A DNA stretch of 64,000 bases from Sphingobacterium sp. CZ-UAM (GTDB lineage Bacteria > Bacteroidota > Bacteroidia > Sphingobacteriales > Sphingobacteriaceae). The notes under the pieces are model-generated. The model saw nothing but the letters and a program-made list of their open reading frames with translations. It was not told where the DNA came from and did not search any database. Of the stretch, positions 44,457 to 54,321 are shown piece by piece. The DNA lies in the NCBI RefSeq assembly GCF_002000245.1, contig NZ_MTCM01000005.1, forward strand, positions 303,741 to 367,740, read 5' to 3'. Each line of letters starts with the position of its first letter. The first letter of the stretch is position 1. Both the position numbers and the translations under genes were made by a program.

Positions 44457-45707
44457 TTACCGAATCTGTCCATTACCCCGGACAATCCATTTTTCCGTTA
44501 CCAGCTTTTCCAATGCAAAGGGTCCGCGCGCATGAAGTTTCTGTGTCGAAATACCTATTTCCGCTCCCAATCCAAATTCCCCGCCATCCGTAAAACGGGT
44601 GGAGGCATTCGCATATACCGCGGCTGCATCTACTGCATTCAAAAATCGTTCGATAGTCCCTTCGTTCGAAGATACAATACATTCCGAATGTTTTGATGAA
44701 TACTTTTCGATATGTTCCAGTGCTTCGTCCAAACCGTTGACTGTTTTTATCGAACATTTCAAATCTAGAAATTCTCTTCCAAAATCTGCCTCTTCAGCGG
44801 CCACTAAATTTGAAAATCGTTGCTGCGTCAATAGCTCAAATGCCAGCGGATCCGCAAATACTTCTACCGCGGCATTTTCGAGATAGGGTGCTAATTTATT
44901 TAAAAAATCCGGTGCCACCGCCTCATCCACGATGACCGTATCTAAAGAATTACAGACCGATGGTCGGGAGATCTTCGCGTTGGCCACAATACGTGCTGCC
45001 ATGTCGAGATCAGCCGTTTGATCCACATAGGTATGACATACCCCCGCACCTGTTTCGATCACCGGAACTTTTGCATTTGCCCGAACAAAATCGATCAGGG
45101 ACTGTGAACCACGTGGAATAATAATATCTACATACTTGGTCGCTTCCAGTAATTCGGACACATGTTTGCGATCGACCGGCAACAATTGCACAATGTCTTT
45201 CGGTATTCCCTGCTCCTCCAGAATAGCATGAATAACCATCAGCAAGGCCTCATTTGTATAGCACGCATCAGAACCTCCCCGCAACAAACAAACATTGCCA
45301 GATTGGATACAGAGCGCTGCAACATCTATCGTGACATTTGGCCTGGATTCATAGATAACGCCAACAACACCAAGGGGAACAGTTATTTTCTCTATTTCCA
45401 GTCCATTTGGCAGCACCTTCTTCAGCAACAGCTGATCGGTCGGATCCGGTAGATCAGCAATCTGGCTTACGCTTTCTGATAGTGCGCGCAAACGATCGCT
45501 GTTCAACAGAAGACGGTCTTTTTTAGGATCTTCATCATCCATACGATCCAAATCTATTTTATTAGCCTGCAGGATGAGCGCCTCTTCTTTAACAAGTGCC
45601 GCAGCGATTGCCTTTAAAGTTGCTTTTTTCGCGTCAGGAGCAAATTCTTGCAAGAATTGTTTCGCCTTGGTAGCTGCCTTCAGCTGTTCAATTATTGATT
45701 CACTCAT
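44457..45707 (-). CDS. proA: Glutamate-5-semialdehyde dehydrogenase ProA
   Basis: ProA reduces gamma-glutamyl phosphate with NADPH in proline synthesis. The 416 residues match the aldehyde dehydrogenase-like ProA family: IYESRPNVTIDVAALCIQSGN, IPRGSQSLIDFV and the active Cys in RPSVCNSLDTVI. The start overlaps the proB stop by 4 bases (ATGA-type junction), ensuring coupled translation. Length is normal. Confidence 0.97.
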   Translation of the reverse strand: MSESIIEQLKAATKAKQFLQEFAPDAKKATLKAIAAALVKEEALILQANKIDLDRMDDEDPKKDRLLLNSDRLRALSESVSQIADLPDPTDQLLLKKVLPNGLEIEKITVPLGVVGVIYESRPNVTIDVAALCIQSGNVCLLRGGSDACYTNEALLMVIHAILEEQGIPKDIVQLLPVDRKHVSELLEATKYVDIIIPRGSQSLIDFVRANAKVPVIETGAGVCHTYVDQTADLDMAARIVANAKISRPSVCNSLDTVIVDEAVAPDFLNKLAPYLENAAVEVFADPLAFELLTQQRFSNLVAAEEADFGREFLDLKCSIKTVNGLDEALEHIEKYSSKHSECIVSSNEGTIERFLNAVDAAAVYANASTRFTDGGEFGLGAEIGISTQKLHARGPFALEKLVTEKWIVRGNGQIR

Positions 45708-46735
45708 AACAATACGATATCATTTGCATGCGCAATTTCTAAATTCTTTTTACTGGACTGGGATAACAAAGATGAATCCGTTTTTGCCCGGGCAACGGCA
45801 ACGGTTAGACCTTCGAGGTTCACGATATTCAGTACCTCCCCTTTCTCAAAATGCTCAACAATACGGGTTACCCCGACAGCCAGTAAGCTTTTATGTTTTA
45901 ACAGAGCTTCCTCAGCGCCACGATCAATCATCAATTCGCCCTTAATTAAGCTTCCACTGGCCAGCCATTTTTTTCGCGAAGAGATCTTTTTACGCTCAGG
46001 CAAACACAAAGTACCTGTCTCGTGTTTAATGGCTTTTGTGATTGCATCTTCGGTCTGCATGCTAAAAATAACTACTTCAATTCCCATCTGATTGGCAAGA
46101 CGCGCAAAGTTCAGTTTTGAGGTCATCCCCCCTAATCCCACTGCAGATTTATCCTTTCTTGCCAATCCCAGAATATTCCTGTCAATGGCTTCAATAGTCT
46201 CTATAATTTTATTATTTGCATCCAATACTCCAGGAACTGAAGTACTAAACAGCAATTTTTCAGCCCCAAACCCAACTGCGATCAGTGTGGCCAGTTCATC
46301 GTTATCAGAAAACTTCAGTTCTTTATTACTCACCACGTCATTCTCATTCGCAATTGGGATCACATTACTACGCCATAGTTCCTCATAAGTATTCTTTAGC
46401 TGGAGGAACTGATCCCGGTTAGAGAAGTGATGCCTTTCACATAGGCTTTGTGCCAAGGAAATCTTAAAAGGCCTGAAATAGGTGGAATACGTATTAATCA
46501 ATATCGGATTTCCGATAGCAGCAGCTGCCTTCCGTTCAGACAGCGTACCTGTATAACTGGGGAGAAAACGCTTGCCGGCAGCAACAGCCCCTGAAGACAC
46601 CAGGACAATATTGTACTTCTTCTGCAAGGCGGCAATCTGTCTGGCAATCTCCAAAACAATACGTTCATCAACTTCTCCCTCTTTCGTGGTAATAGAAGCC
46701 GATCCAAATTTGACAACGAGAATAGGCTTTTTCAT
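45704..46735 (-). CDS. proB: Glutamate 5-kinase ProB
   Basis: ProB phosphorylates glutamate, the feedback-controlled first step of proline synthesis. The protein has 343 residues; the kinase domain (VVKFGSASITTKEGEV, VSSGAVAAGKRF, NENDVVSNKELKFSDNDELA) is followed by a PUA domain (~260-343: SLIKGELMIDRGAEEAL, EVLNIVNLEGLTVA). Slightly shorter than the E. coli form (367). The first gene of the operon; no strong promoter box was found upstream of 46735. Confidence 0.96.
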   Translation of the reverse strand: MKKPILVVKFGSASITTKEGEVDERIVLEIARQIAALQKKYNIVLVSSGAVAAGKRFLPSYTGTLSERKAAAAIGNPILINTYSTYFRPFKISLAQSLCERHHFSNRDQFLQLKNTYEELWRSNVIPIANENDVVSNKELKFSDNDELATLIAVGFGAEKLLFSTSVPGVLDANNKIIETIEAIDRNILGLARKDKSAVGLGGMTSKLNFARLANQMGIEVVIFSMQTEDAITKAIKHETGTLCLPERKKISSRKKWLASGSLIKGELMIDRGAEEALLKHKSLLAVGVTRIVEHFEKGEVLNIVNLEGLTVAVARAKTDSSLLSQSSKKNLEIAHANDIVLL

Positions 46736-46990
46736 CGTAAGTATGCTTTAGTTTAGATTAAAGCTCTAATTTACTGAGAAGAATTCAATTTTTGCAAAAT
46801 ATGTTAACATTTGAACAATATCGAGCAATAAAATGCCAGCTGATTTTATCTGAGTAAAAGTCTTCGCAAAAAGAAAAAGCAAAATGCGGTCCTTTTATCT
46901 TATTGAGTAAAGTCTCAACAATTCGGTTGAAAATCAGCCGACAAAACCAATTTTGATACAATCCCATTTATAAATCAGCTCAGCGGTCAG

Positions 46991-49024
46991 TTACGATGAA
47001 AAACGTTCATCGTACAGCTTTTCCAACGAGAACATTTCATCACGATATTTTGCTGCTTCCAAGAAATCCATTTCTTTTGCCGCTTTATCCATTTTCTTAC
47101 GGACATTATCAATCGCTTTCTTCAGGTCTTTCTCGCTGAGGTACTGCATGACCGGATCAGCTGCAATAGCCTGTGTAGGATCAGGCTCAACATAAATCTT
47201 CTGCTCAACCCCTGAAAAATCAGCAACAGAGGTCTGTTCCAGAATTTCTTCCCGGGTCTTACCAACCGTGCGTGGTGTAATACCATGCTCAAGGTTATAA
47301 TTCATCTGCTTCTCGCGGCGTCGGTTCGTCTCGTCTATTGTTACACGCATACTATCCGTCATTTTATCAGCGTACATAATGACCCGTCCTTTATCATTCC
47401 GGGCAGCACGTCCGATAGTTTGGATCAGCGAGCGCTCCGAACGTAAAAATCCTTCCTTATCGGCATCAAGTATAGCCACAAGGGTAACTTCAGGCAGATC
47501 CAATCCCTCCCGAAGCAAATTTACTCCCACTAAAATATCGAACTCTCCCAAACGTAATCCGCGTAAAATCTCCACCCGTTCCAAGGTTTTAATTTCCGAA
47601 TGTATATAACGTACTTTCAGATTCAGTTTGGTCATGTATTTGGATAACTCTTCAGCCATCCGTTTGGTCAGCGTCGTCGCTAGGACACGACCGCCTTCCT
47701 TAATAGTCTTGTCGACCTCTTCCAAAAAGTCATCCACCTGATTGATGGCTGGACGCACTTCAATAACCGGATCCAATAAACCCGTCGGACGGATGACCTG
47801 CTCAACAACAACACCTTCTGTCTGCTGCAGTTCATAATCTCCAGGAGTCGCCGAAACATAAATAGTCTGATTGGTCAAGGATTCAAACTCCGGAAAATTC
47901 AACGGTCTATTGTCCAACGCTGCCGGCAATCGAAAGCCATGTTCCACTAAAGATACCTTACGTGAACGGTCACCACCATACATGGCCCGTAATTGAGGCA
48001 AGGTAACATGGCTTTCATCAATAACAAGCAGGTAGTCTTCCGGAAAATAATCGAGTAAACAGAAAGGGCGCATACCCGGCTTTCTGCCATCAAAGAATCG
48101 GGAATAATTTTCTATCCCGGAACAATAGCCCAATTCGCGCATCATTTCCAGATCATAGTTCACCCGCTCTTCCAAACGTTTGGCTTCCAGCATAAGCCCC
48201 TCCTCCTCCAATTGCCCCTTACGCTGCATCAATTCATCCTGTATAGCCCAGATCGATTCCTTAAATTTCTCTTTCGGTGTAACGAAAAGGTTCGCAGGAA
48301 AAAGCGCCAGATCTTCCATTTTGTTCAAGGTCTTACCAGATACGGGATCGATCTCACTCAATTCATCAATCTCATCGCCAAAAAATGAAATGCGGATCGC
48401 AAAATCCAGGTAAGCCGGATATACGTCTACGGTATCTCCTTTAACACGAAATGTACCGCGCTTAAACTCTGTTGTTGTTCTGGAATAGAGAATTTCAACC
48501 AATTTATGTAAAAAAGCATTTCGCGTAATTGTCATCCCTACGCCAAAACGAAAAATTGACCGTGAGAAATCTTCTGGATTTCCCATACCATAAATACAGG
48601 ATACCGAAGAGACCACAACAATATCCCGTCGTCCGGACATCAATGCAGAAGTCGTCGCCAATCGCAGTTTCTCGATTTCTTCGTTGATCGCCAGATCCTT
48701 TTCTATATAGGTATTTGTGGAGGCTATAAATGCTTCAGGCTGATAATAATCATAATAAGAGACAAAGTAATTGACCGAATTATTCGGGAAGAACTGTTTG
48801 AATTCACCGTACAGCTGTGCAGCCAATGTTTTATTATGACTCAATATCAGTGTTGGCTTTTGTGTTTCTTGAATTACATTGGCTACGGTAAATGTTTTAC
48901 CGGATCCCGTAACCCCCAGAAGTGTCTGATATTGCTCGCCCTGCTCCACACCTGCTACCAATTCTTTGATTGCCTCTGGCTGATCACCTGTCGGTCTATA
49001 CTCTGATGTTAATTCAAATTTCAT
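46991..49024 (-). CDS. uvrB: UvrABC system protein B
   Basis: UvrB is the DNA-damage-verifying helicase of nucleotide excision repair. The 677 residues hold Walker A GVTGSGKT (37-44), the beta-hairpin region YYQPEAF, helicase motifs (DESHVTLPQ, SATPGDYEL, VATTLTKRMAEEL, QTIGRAARN) and a C-terminal UVR domain (KAAKEMDFLEAAKYRDEM) that binds UvrC. It has no neighbouring uvrA. 284 bp separate it from divergent upp. A TAAATTTG word on the minus strand at 49195-49202 is a weak promoter candidate. Confidence 0.97.
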   Translation of the reverse strand: MKFELTSEYRPTGDQPEAIKELVAGVEQGEQYQTLLGVTGSGKTFTVANVIQETQKPTLILSHNKTLAAQLYGEFKQFFPNNSVNYFVSYYDYYQPEAFIASTNTYIEKDLAINEEIEKLRLATTSALMSGRRDIVVVSSVSCIYGMGNPEDFSRSIFRFGVGMTITRNAFLHKLVEILYSRTTTEFKRGTFRVKGDTVDVYPAYLDFAIRISFFGDEIDELSEIDPVSGKTLNKMEDLALFPANLFVTPKEKFKESIWAIQDELMQRKGQLEEEGLMLEAKRLEERVNYDLEMMRELGYCSGIENYSRFFDGRKPGMRPFCLLDYFPEDYLLVIDESHVTLPQLRAMYGGDRSRKVSLVEHGFRLPAALDNRPLNFPEFESLTNQTIYVSATPGDYELQQTEGVVVEQVIRPTGLLDPVIEVRPAINQVDDFLEEVDKTIKEGGRVLATTLTKRMAEELSKYMTKLNLKVRYIHSEIKTLERVEILRGLRLGEFDILVGVNLLREGLDLPEVTLVAILDADKEGFLRSERSLIQTIGRAARNDKGRVIMYADKMTDSMRVTIDETNRRREKQMNYNLEHGITPRTVGKTREEILEQTSVADFSGVEQKIYVEPDPTQAIAADPVMQYLSEKDLKKAIDNVRKKMDKAAKEMDFLEAAKYRDEMFSLEKLYDERFSS

Positions 49025-49308
49025 ACAATTCCTATTTCTTAAAGAAAACTATTTCGACCTTTCGCTAAACATCATAGCAGGTGTGTTACTGCATTTCTGC
49101 TAAAAAAATCCGTCACACAAACTCCATGATGCAATCTACTAACGTTGCGATTGTGCAACAATGGTCTAGGGCCATATATCAGATGGTCTACACACAAATT
49201 TACTAATTTTTTTACCATTTTATATCAAACTATAATTATGCCGAAGATGTTATTACTTTCAGTTGATTATTTACTATCTTTAGCTTTAACAGAACTAGCA
49301 AGCACGCC

Positions 49309-49956
49309 ATGGTCACTATTCTATCTACCCAAAATAGCATTGCAAATCATTTTATTGCAGAATTGAGAGATGTAACGGTTCAGCGGGACCGTATGCGTTT
49401 CCGACGGAATCTGGAACGACTCGGAGAAGTATTTGCCTATGAGATCAGCAAAACTATGGCTTTTAAACCTGTAGAAGTCGAAACCCCGCTTGGTGTTGCC
49501 AAAACGCACCTATTGATGGAACAGCCAGTATTGGCTACCATCCTAAGGGCTGGACTTCCCTTCCATCAAGGGCTGTTAAATATCTTCGACCAAGCCGACA
49601 ACACCTTTATCGCGGCCTACCGGCACACCAAGAAAAGTGGTGAGTTTGAGGTTCATAAAGAATATGTGAATACACCGAATTTAGACAATAGAACAGTTAT
49701 CATCGTCGATCCGATGCTGGCAACCGGAAAAAGCCTCGTCTTATGCTGCAAAGATCTTCTAGCCGAATATGAAATCAAGGAATTGCATATCGTTGCGGCA
49801 ATCGCATCGGAAGAAGGATTAAACCATGTCAAGGCTTTCGTTCCTACAGCACATATTTGGGTGGGCGATGTCGACCATGAACTGACAACAAAAGCATATA
49901 TTGTACCGGGGCTTGGCGATGCCGGAGATCTAGCCTATGGTGAAAAACTCCATTAA
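49309..49956 (+). CDS. upp: Uracil phosphoribosyltransferase
   Basis: Upp converts uracil and PRPP to UMP in salvage. The 215 residues include the PRPP loop VDPMLATGKSL and the RMRFRRNLERLGE N-terminal region with RAGLPF. Length is typical. It starts with GCCATGG at 49309; the -10-like stretch TATCTTTA upstream is one base off the group consensus. A second product-side gene is not adjacent. Confidence 0.95.
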   Translation: MVTILSTQNSIANHFIAELRDVTVQRDRMRFRRNLERLGEVFAYEISKTMAFKPVEVETPLGVAKTHLLMEQPVLATILRAGLPFHQGLLNIFDQADNTFIAAYRHTKKSGEFEVHKEYVNTPNLDNRTVIIVDPMLATGKSLVLCCKDLLAEYEIKELHIVAAIASEEGLNHVKAFVPTAHIWVGDVDHELTTKAYIVPGLGDAGDLAYGEKLH

Positions 49957-50059
49957 TGTGGATAATTATTTAAAATTAAATTAACGCTTACTTCATTGAA
50001 ATTCAGTAAATTTATGTCAATGATGAAGTTTAATTTTTTTATATCTAATTTATACCACT

Positions 50060-50533
50060 ATGAGATGGCAAAAATACAATGGCGAATCCATTCGCTCCAC
50101 GATTTTCGATGCTGTTGAAGAAGTCATTAAACGAGAAGATGCCCTCGGGAATAAGCTCAAGGTTTATATCGGCACCGATTCCCAGGTCAAAAGGGGAATC
50201 ATCGACTTCGCCACCGTCATCGTCTTTCTCCGGGAACATAAAGGTGGATTTATGTTTATCCAACGGGACAAAAGGCATCACCGAATGAGTATTAAAGAAC
50301 GGATGCTGCTCGAAGTCCAAAAATCCATCGACATCGCCTACCAACTCTGCCCCCTCCTCGAAAAATACAAAGTAGACCTCGAAGTCCACGCCGACATCAA
50401 CACCAATCCAAATTTTCAATCAAATGTAGCCCTCAAAGAGGCCATGGGGTATATTATGGGTATGGGGTTCGTATTTAAGGCAAAACCGGAGTCTTTTGCA
50501 AGTACCAACTGTGCCAATAAACAGGTGCAGTAG
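50060..50533 (+). CDS. YkuK/DUF458 RNase H-like protein
   Basis: A 157-residue protein matching the RNase_H YkuK family (DUF458). The central YIGTDSQVKRG and ...VHADINTNP contain the acidic residues expected of an RNase H fold; no activity is established for the family as far as I know. The upp gene ends 103 bp upstream; pnuC starts 51 bp downstream. There is no signal sequence. Confidence 0.8.
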   Translation: MRWQKYNGESIRSTIFDAVEEVIKREDALGNKLKVYIGTDSQVKRGIIDFATVIVFLREHKGGFMFIQRDKRHHRMSIKERMLLEVQKSIDIAYQLCPLLEKYKVDLEVHADINTNPNFQSNVALKEAMGYIMGMGFVFKAKPESFASTNCANKQVQ

Positions 50534-50583
50534 CTGACTATTGGACAGACTTTGTATCTTTAGGTGTAATTTTAATACACCAG

Positions 50584-51186
50584 ATGCAAGATTTTTTTCA
50601 GCAGATTGCGCGTCAATTTGCCCAAACCCCTTGGCTTGAATGGTTAGGCACACTGACGGGCTTTCTTTGTGTTTATTTGGCGGCAAAGCAGAACATATGG
50701 AACTGGCCCATTAGTATCATCAGTGTGTTGTCCTATGCCATTCTTTTTTATGATGCCAGGCTTTACGGCGATACCGTATTGCAATTTTATTTTCTATCCA
50801 CAGCCATATACGGCTGGTATTACTGGCTTAAGCGAAGGGAGGAAAATAAGAAACCAATTGTTAAGGCCAATAGAAATCAACTCCTCCTGGGTATACTAGC
50901 CATTATCGGCTTGACAGCAGCCATCGGATATCTCCTGGACAGCGAAACAAATTCCGATGTACCTTATATTGATGCATTCTGCACCTCCGTCAGCTTTGTG
51001 GCCCAGTTTCTCATGACGAGAAAAGTACTTCAGAATTGGCTGCTCTGGGTTTTCGTCGACATCTGCTACATTCCTCTGTATATACACAAACAGTTAATGC
51101 TAACAGCCGTGCTCTATCTCGTATTTGCTATTATTGCGTGGAACGGTTATCGTGACTGGCAAAAAACCTATAAAAATTTTGCGTAA
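50584..51186 (+). CDS. pnuC: Nicotinamide riboside transporter PnuC
   Basis: PnuC imports nicotinamide riboside by facilitated diffusion. The 200 residues show the seven-helix SWEET-like family with FLCVYLAAKQNIWNWPISI and LRYYGWYYWLKR-like loop YGWYYWLKRREEN; the tryptophan-rich motifs line the pore. It is coupled to the kinase gene downstream, which traps the imported riboside by phosphorylation. The two form an NAD-salvage unit. Confidence 0.92.
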   Translation: MQDFFQQIARQFAQTPWLEWLGTLTGFLCVYLAAKQNIWNWPISIISVLSYAILFYDARLYGDTVLQFYFLSTAIYGWYYWLKRREENKKPIVKANRNQLLLGILAIIGLTAAIGYLLDSETNSDVPYIDAFCTSVSFVAQFLMTRKVLQNWLLWVFVDICYIPLYIHKQLMLTAVLYLVFAIIAWNGYRDWQKTYKNFA

Positions 51187-51208
51187 TATTGCCTATCAAA
51201 AAAAGGAT

Positions 51209-51742
51209 GTGGGAAAAGAGTTAATAAAAATCGCTGTTGTAGGTCCAGAATCTACAGGCAAGTCAACCATGGCAAAATATCTGGCTGAAAAATTCCAAAC
51301 AGTCTGCGTACCGGAATATTCGCGCTACTACTGCCAAAGCCTCAATAATAAATATACCTTACAGGATGAGGTCAACATGTTTTATGGACAGCTTGCTTTG
51401 GAAGAAGCCCTTCTCCCCTTGGCAAAGAAAAATATCCTGATTTGCGACACGACTTTTATGACCGTGAAAATCTGGTCTGATTATCTATTCAAGCATACCC
51501 CGAAAGAGGTCACCGACAAGATCCAACAGCATCCGTATGACCTCTACTTGCTGATGGATATCGACCTGCCCTGGCAAGACGATCCCCTCAGAGATTTCCC
51601 CGAGCAGCGAGATTATTTCTTGGAAGTCTGGAAAACAGAGTTAAACGCTATCAATGGTCAATATCGGATCATCTCGGGTGCGGGCAAACAGCGACTTGAA
51701 AATGGCTTAACAGCTGTTAACGATTTTCTGACATTGATTTGA
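51209..51742 (+). CDS. NadR-like nicotinamide riboside kinase (AAA ATPase fold)
   Basis: This protein resembles the kinase half of NadR, phosphorylating nicotinamide riboside to NMN. Walker A GPESTGKST is near residue 12 of the 177-residue form; the DxD-like DTTFMTVKIW and lid region follow. The start is uncertain: no ATG fits, so I chose GTG at 51209 (after pnuC, preceded by AAAAAAAGGAT); TTG at 51179 would overlap pnuC. The adenylyltransferase and DNA-binding domains of full NadR are absent, so NMN adenylation must occur elsewhere. Confidence 0.85.
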   Translation: MGKELIKIAVVGPESTGKSTMAKYLAEKFQTVCVPEYSRYYCQSLNNKYTLQDEVNMFYGQLALEEALLPLAKKNILICDTTFMTVKIWSDYLFKHTPKEVTDKIQQHPYDLYLLMDIDLPWQDDPLRDFPEQRDYFLEVWKTELNAINGQYRIISGAGKQRLENGLTAVNDFLTLI

Positions 51743-51752
51743 GACAAGCACC

Positions 51753-51783
51753 TTGACGAAGCAGCCTTTTACAGCTATATTTG
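51753..51783 (+). promoter_or_regulatory. Promoter of the bacilliredoxin gene
   Basis: TTG (51753-51755), 20 bases, TATATTTG (51776-51783). The ATG is at 51889, so the leader is about 100 bases, long for a small gene. Confidence 0.6.
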
Positions 51784-51888
51784 TATCTGTAAAGTATGAT
51801 GCTAGCCTAGCGAACAACATGGTTTAAAATGTCATGTAGCAGCATTATACCATTAAAATTAGAATATTAACATTTTACTTAAGAAATA

Positions 51889-52299
51889 ATGTATCCAGAA
51901 TATTTAGTAGCTCCAATGCGTCAAGAGTTAGTTGATGCGGGATTCGAAGAATTAAAAACACCAGAAGCAGTTGATAACGCGATCGCTTCAGAAGGAACAG
52001 TTTTTGTGGTTGTTAACTCCGTTTGTGGCTGTGCTGCAGCAAACGCACGTCCTGCAGCAAAAGCCGCTGTAAAAAACGAAAAACATCCTGCAAAATTAGT
52101 TACTGTCTTCGCAGGTATGGAAACTGATGCTGTTAACACAGCGCGTAACTACATGTTACCTTACCCTCCATCTTCTCCAGCAATGGCTTTATTCAAAGAT
52201 GGTAAATTGGTACACATGATTGAAAGACATATGATTGAAGGTCGCCCGGCACAAATGATTGCGGACAATTTAGTTGCTGCATTTGACGAGTACTGTTAA
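51889..52299 (+). CDS. BrxA/BrxB (YphP/YqiW) family bacilliredoxin
   Basis: A thioredoxin-fold protein of 136 residues with the family active site CGC (Cys46, Cys48) in VVNSVCGCAAANARPA. In Firmicutes such proteins remove bacillithiol from oxidised proteins; here the thiol is unknown. The C-terminal LVHMIERHMIEGRPAQ fits the family. Single gene with its own promoter. The downstream hairpin at about 52328-52352 (AAAAGGCT...AGCCTTTTTT) may be its terminator. Confidence 0.88.
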   Translation: MYPEYLVAPMRQELVDAGFEELKTPEAVDNAIASEGTVFVVVNSVCGCAAANARPAAKAAVKNEKHPAKLVTVFAGMETDAVNTARNYMLPYPPSSPAMALFKDGKLVHMIERHMIEGRPAQMIADNLVAAFDEYC

Positions 52300-52325
52300 T
52301 CACGTATTTTGATTTTTGAATTAAA

Positions 52326-52356
52326 AGGCTTTCCGAGTTATTTGGATAGCCTTTTT
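52326..52356 (+). terminator. Probable terminator after the bacilliredoxin gene
   Basis: Arms AAAAGGCT (about 52324-52331) and AGCCTTTTTT (about 52349-52358) followed by T-rich sequence. The loop is long and the stem short; moderate support. Confidence 0.6.
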
Positions 52357-52501
52357 TGTTATCAGACAGCTTCGAGATTTAACAATCGCCCTCGCCGATC
52401 TCCCAAGCAAAATACTGTCGTAGTATGCCACTGCCCTTAGTCAGTTTATATTTTTAGGTTGACTCCCGCTGCATCTAGCTATTTTTTTCTATTTTTAGGA
52501 T

Positions 52502-54136
52502 ATGAGAAATTTCCCAATTATCCCTTTGCTCTTATGTTTAGTTTTCATCGCCTGTTCTCCGCAAGAGAAGGTAGACCTCATCGTATATCATGCACAGGTA
52601 TATACCGTAGATTCCGCCTTCAGCACAGCACAGGCATTTGCAATTAGGGACGGTAAATTTATCGCAATCGGTTCAGATGAAGAGATTCAACGAAAGTATA
52701 AAGCCACAGAAAAAATAGACGCTGAGGGGAAAGCGATCTATCCCGGATTCTACGATGCACACGCGCATCTATTTGATGAAGCCGAACTAATGGATCAGGT
52801 CGATCTCAATGGAGCCGATTCTTTCGAAGAAGTGATTCAACGAGTCAAAAGTTATCAACAAAAAAATCCCCATAAAACTTGGCTCATCGGCGGTGGCTGG
52901 GATCAAAATCGCTGGAAAGACAAATCCTTCCCCACAAAAGAACTGTTGGATGAAGCCTTCCCAGATATACCGGTATATTTGATACGGGTAGATTACCATG
53001 CCGCAGTGGTAAATTCCAAAGCACTGGAATGGGCCAAACTGACAAGTATTCCTACCGTCCATGGCGGCGTTGTTGGTGGAAGCAATAATACACCTAACGG
53101 TCTTTTGATCGACAATGCCATGGATCTGGTCAACAAAACAATCCCTGTACCCAATGAAAAAGAATACCTGAGAATGCTAAAGCGAACCCAGGACTCATTG
53201 CTTTCTGTGGGCCTTACTTCTATTGTGGATGCAGGTTTATCAAAAGAAAGACTCGATCTGTTAAAAAAATATTATAAAGAAGACGCATTAAAATTTAGGG
53301 ATTATGCCATGATCCTTGGCAATCCACAGAATATTTCCTCATTAATAGCACAGGGATTTTATGAAACCGACCGACTGGAAATAAAATCATTCAAATTACT
53401 GGCTGATGGGGCCTTAGGTTCCCGTGGAGCCTGTCTCCTTGCCCATTACCATGATGCACCTACCCATGGCTTTCTATTGCATAGTCCTGCGGAATATGAA
53501 CAGATGATCAAAGCGATCGCGGCAAGTAATTTTCAGGCAAATACTCATGCGATCGGTGATTCGGCCAACCGAATTATACTGGATATCTATGGCAAATACC
53601 TGCAGCCACATACAGATCGCAGATGGCGTATCGAACATGCCCAGATTATCTCGCCGCTGGATTTCGATAAATTCAAGAAATTCCAGATTATTCCTTCTGT
53701 ACAACCTACCCACGCCACCTCTGATATGTACTGGGCAAAGGACCGGCTGGGAGAAGAACGGATGAAAGGCGCCTATGCATACAAGCATCTCTTGAAAGAA
53801 TATGGTAAACTCGCTCTGGGGAGTGACTTCCCAGTTGAACATTTCAATCCCATGTATGGCTTTCATGCAGCTGTGGCCCGTGTTGATAAAAAAGGTTACC
53901 CAGATCAAGGCTTCCAAATGCAGGATGCGATTAGCCGCGAAGATGCGTTGCGCGGGATGACCATCTGGGCAGCATACTCCTGCTTTCAGGAGAAAAAGAG
54001 GGGAAGTATAGAAGCCGGTAAAGACGCAGACTTTGTTATCCTCGAGCACGACATCCTTAAAATACCAAATGAGCAGCTGCGGGCAGTAAAAACAATACGA
54101 ACAGTGATTGCAGGAGAGACTGTTTTTACCCGGTAG
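52502..54136 (+). CDS. Secreted amidohydrolase (YtcJ-like, Amidohydro_3), lipoprotein
   Basis: A 544-residue metal-dependent hydrolase. The N-terminus has a lipoprotein signal (LVFIACSPQ, lipobox Cys). The mature protein is a YtcJ/LAF3-type TIM-barrel hydrolase: DAHAHLFDEAEL (HxH metal site), HAIGDSANR (His), LGSDFPVE (Asp) and a C-terminal composite sheet. Substrates in this family are mostly unknown amides. It stands alone, ending before a bidirectional terminator shared with lipA. Confidence 0.88.
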   Translation: MRNFPIIPLLLCLVFIACSPQEKVDLIVYHAQVYTVDSAFSTAQAFAIRDGKFIAIGSDEEIQRKYKATEKIDAEGKAIYPGFYDAHAHLFDEAELMDQVDLNGADSFEEVIQRVKSYQQKNPHKTWLIGGGWDQNRWKDKSFPTKELLDEAFPDIPVYLIRVDYHAAVVNSKALEWAKLTSIPTVHGGVVGGSNNTPNGLLIDNAMDLVNKTIPVPNEKEYLRMLKRTQDSLLSVGLTSIVDAGLSKERLDLLKKYYKEDALKFRDYAMILGNPQNISSLIAQGFYETDRLEIKSFKLLADGALGSRGACLLAHYHDAPTHGFLLHSPAEYEQMIKAIAASNFQANTHAIGDSANRIILDIYGKYLQPHTDRRWRIEHAQIISPLDFDKFKKFQIIPSVQPTHATSDMYWAKDRLGEERMKGAYAYKHLLKEYGKLALGSDFPVEHFNPMYGFHAAVARVDKKGYPDQGFQMQDAISREDALRGMTIWAAYSCFQEKKRGSIEAGKDADFVILEHDILKIPNEQLRAVKTIRTVIAGETVFTR

Positions 54137-54225
54137 GCACTGGCTATTTCTGCTGAGCACCACGCTGATTATCACTGCCTCGCTTATCTCAAAAGAAACA
54201 ACAAAAACTTAGATCTAAGTTGTAA

Positions 54226-54262
54226 AAAAAAGCCTGCATGACATAATCACGCAGGCTTTTTA
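54226..54262. terminator. Bidirectional terminator between amidohydrolase and lipA
   Basis: Stem AAAAAGCCTGC / GCAGGCTTTTT with a 13-base loop; A- and T-runs on each side. Confidence 0.88.
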
Positions 54263-54321
54263 ATATGTTAACATGGAAACAACTTTTGTTTTTCCAAGAA
54301 GTCTAATCGTTTAGCGCGCTA

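Noticed and set aside
49145..49366. 73-codon frame upstream of and into upp
   Set aside because: Different frame from upp, covers the intergenic region, hydrophobic random-looking sequence.
53474..54175. 233-codon frame antisense to the amidohydrolase
   Set aside because: Shadow of a gene with conserved metal-site motifs; no start context or family match.
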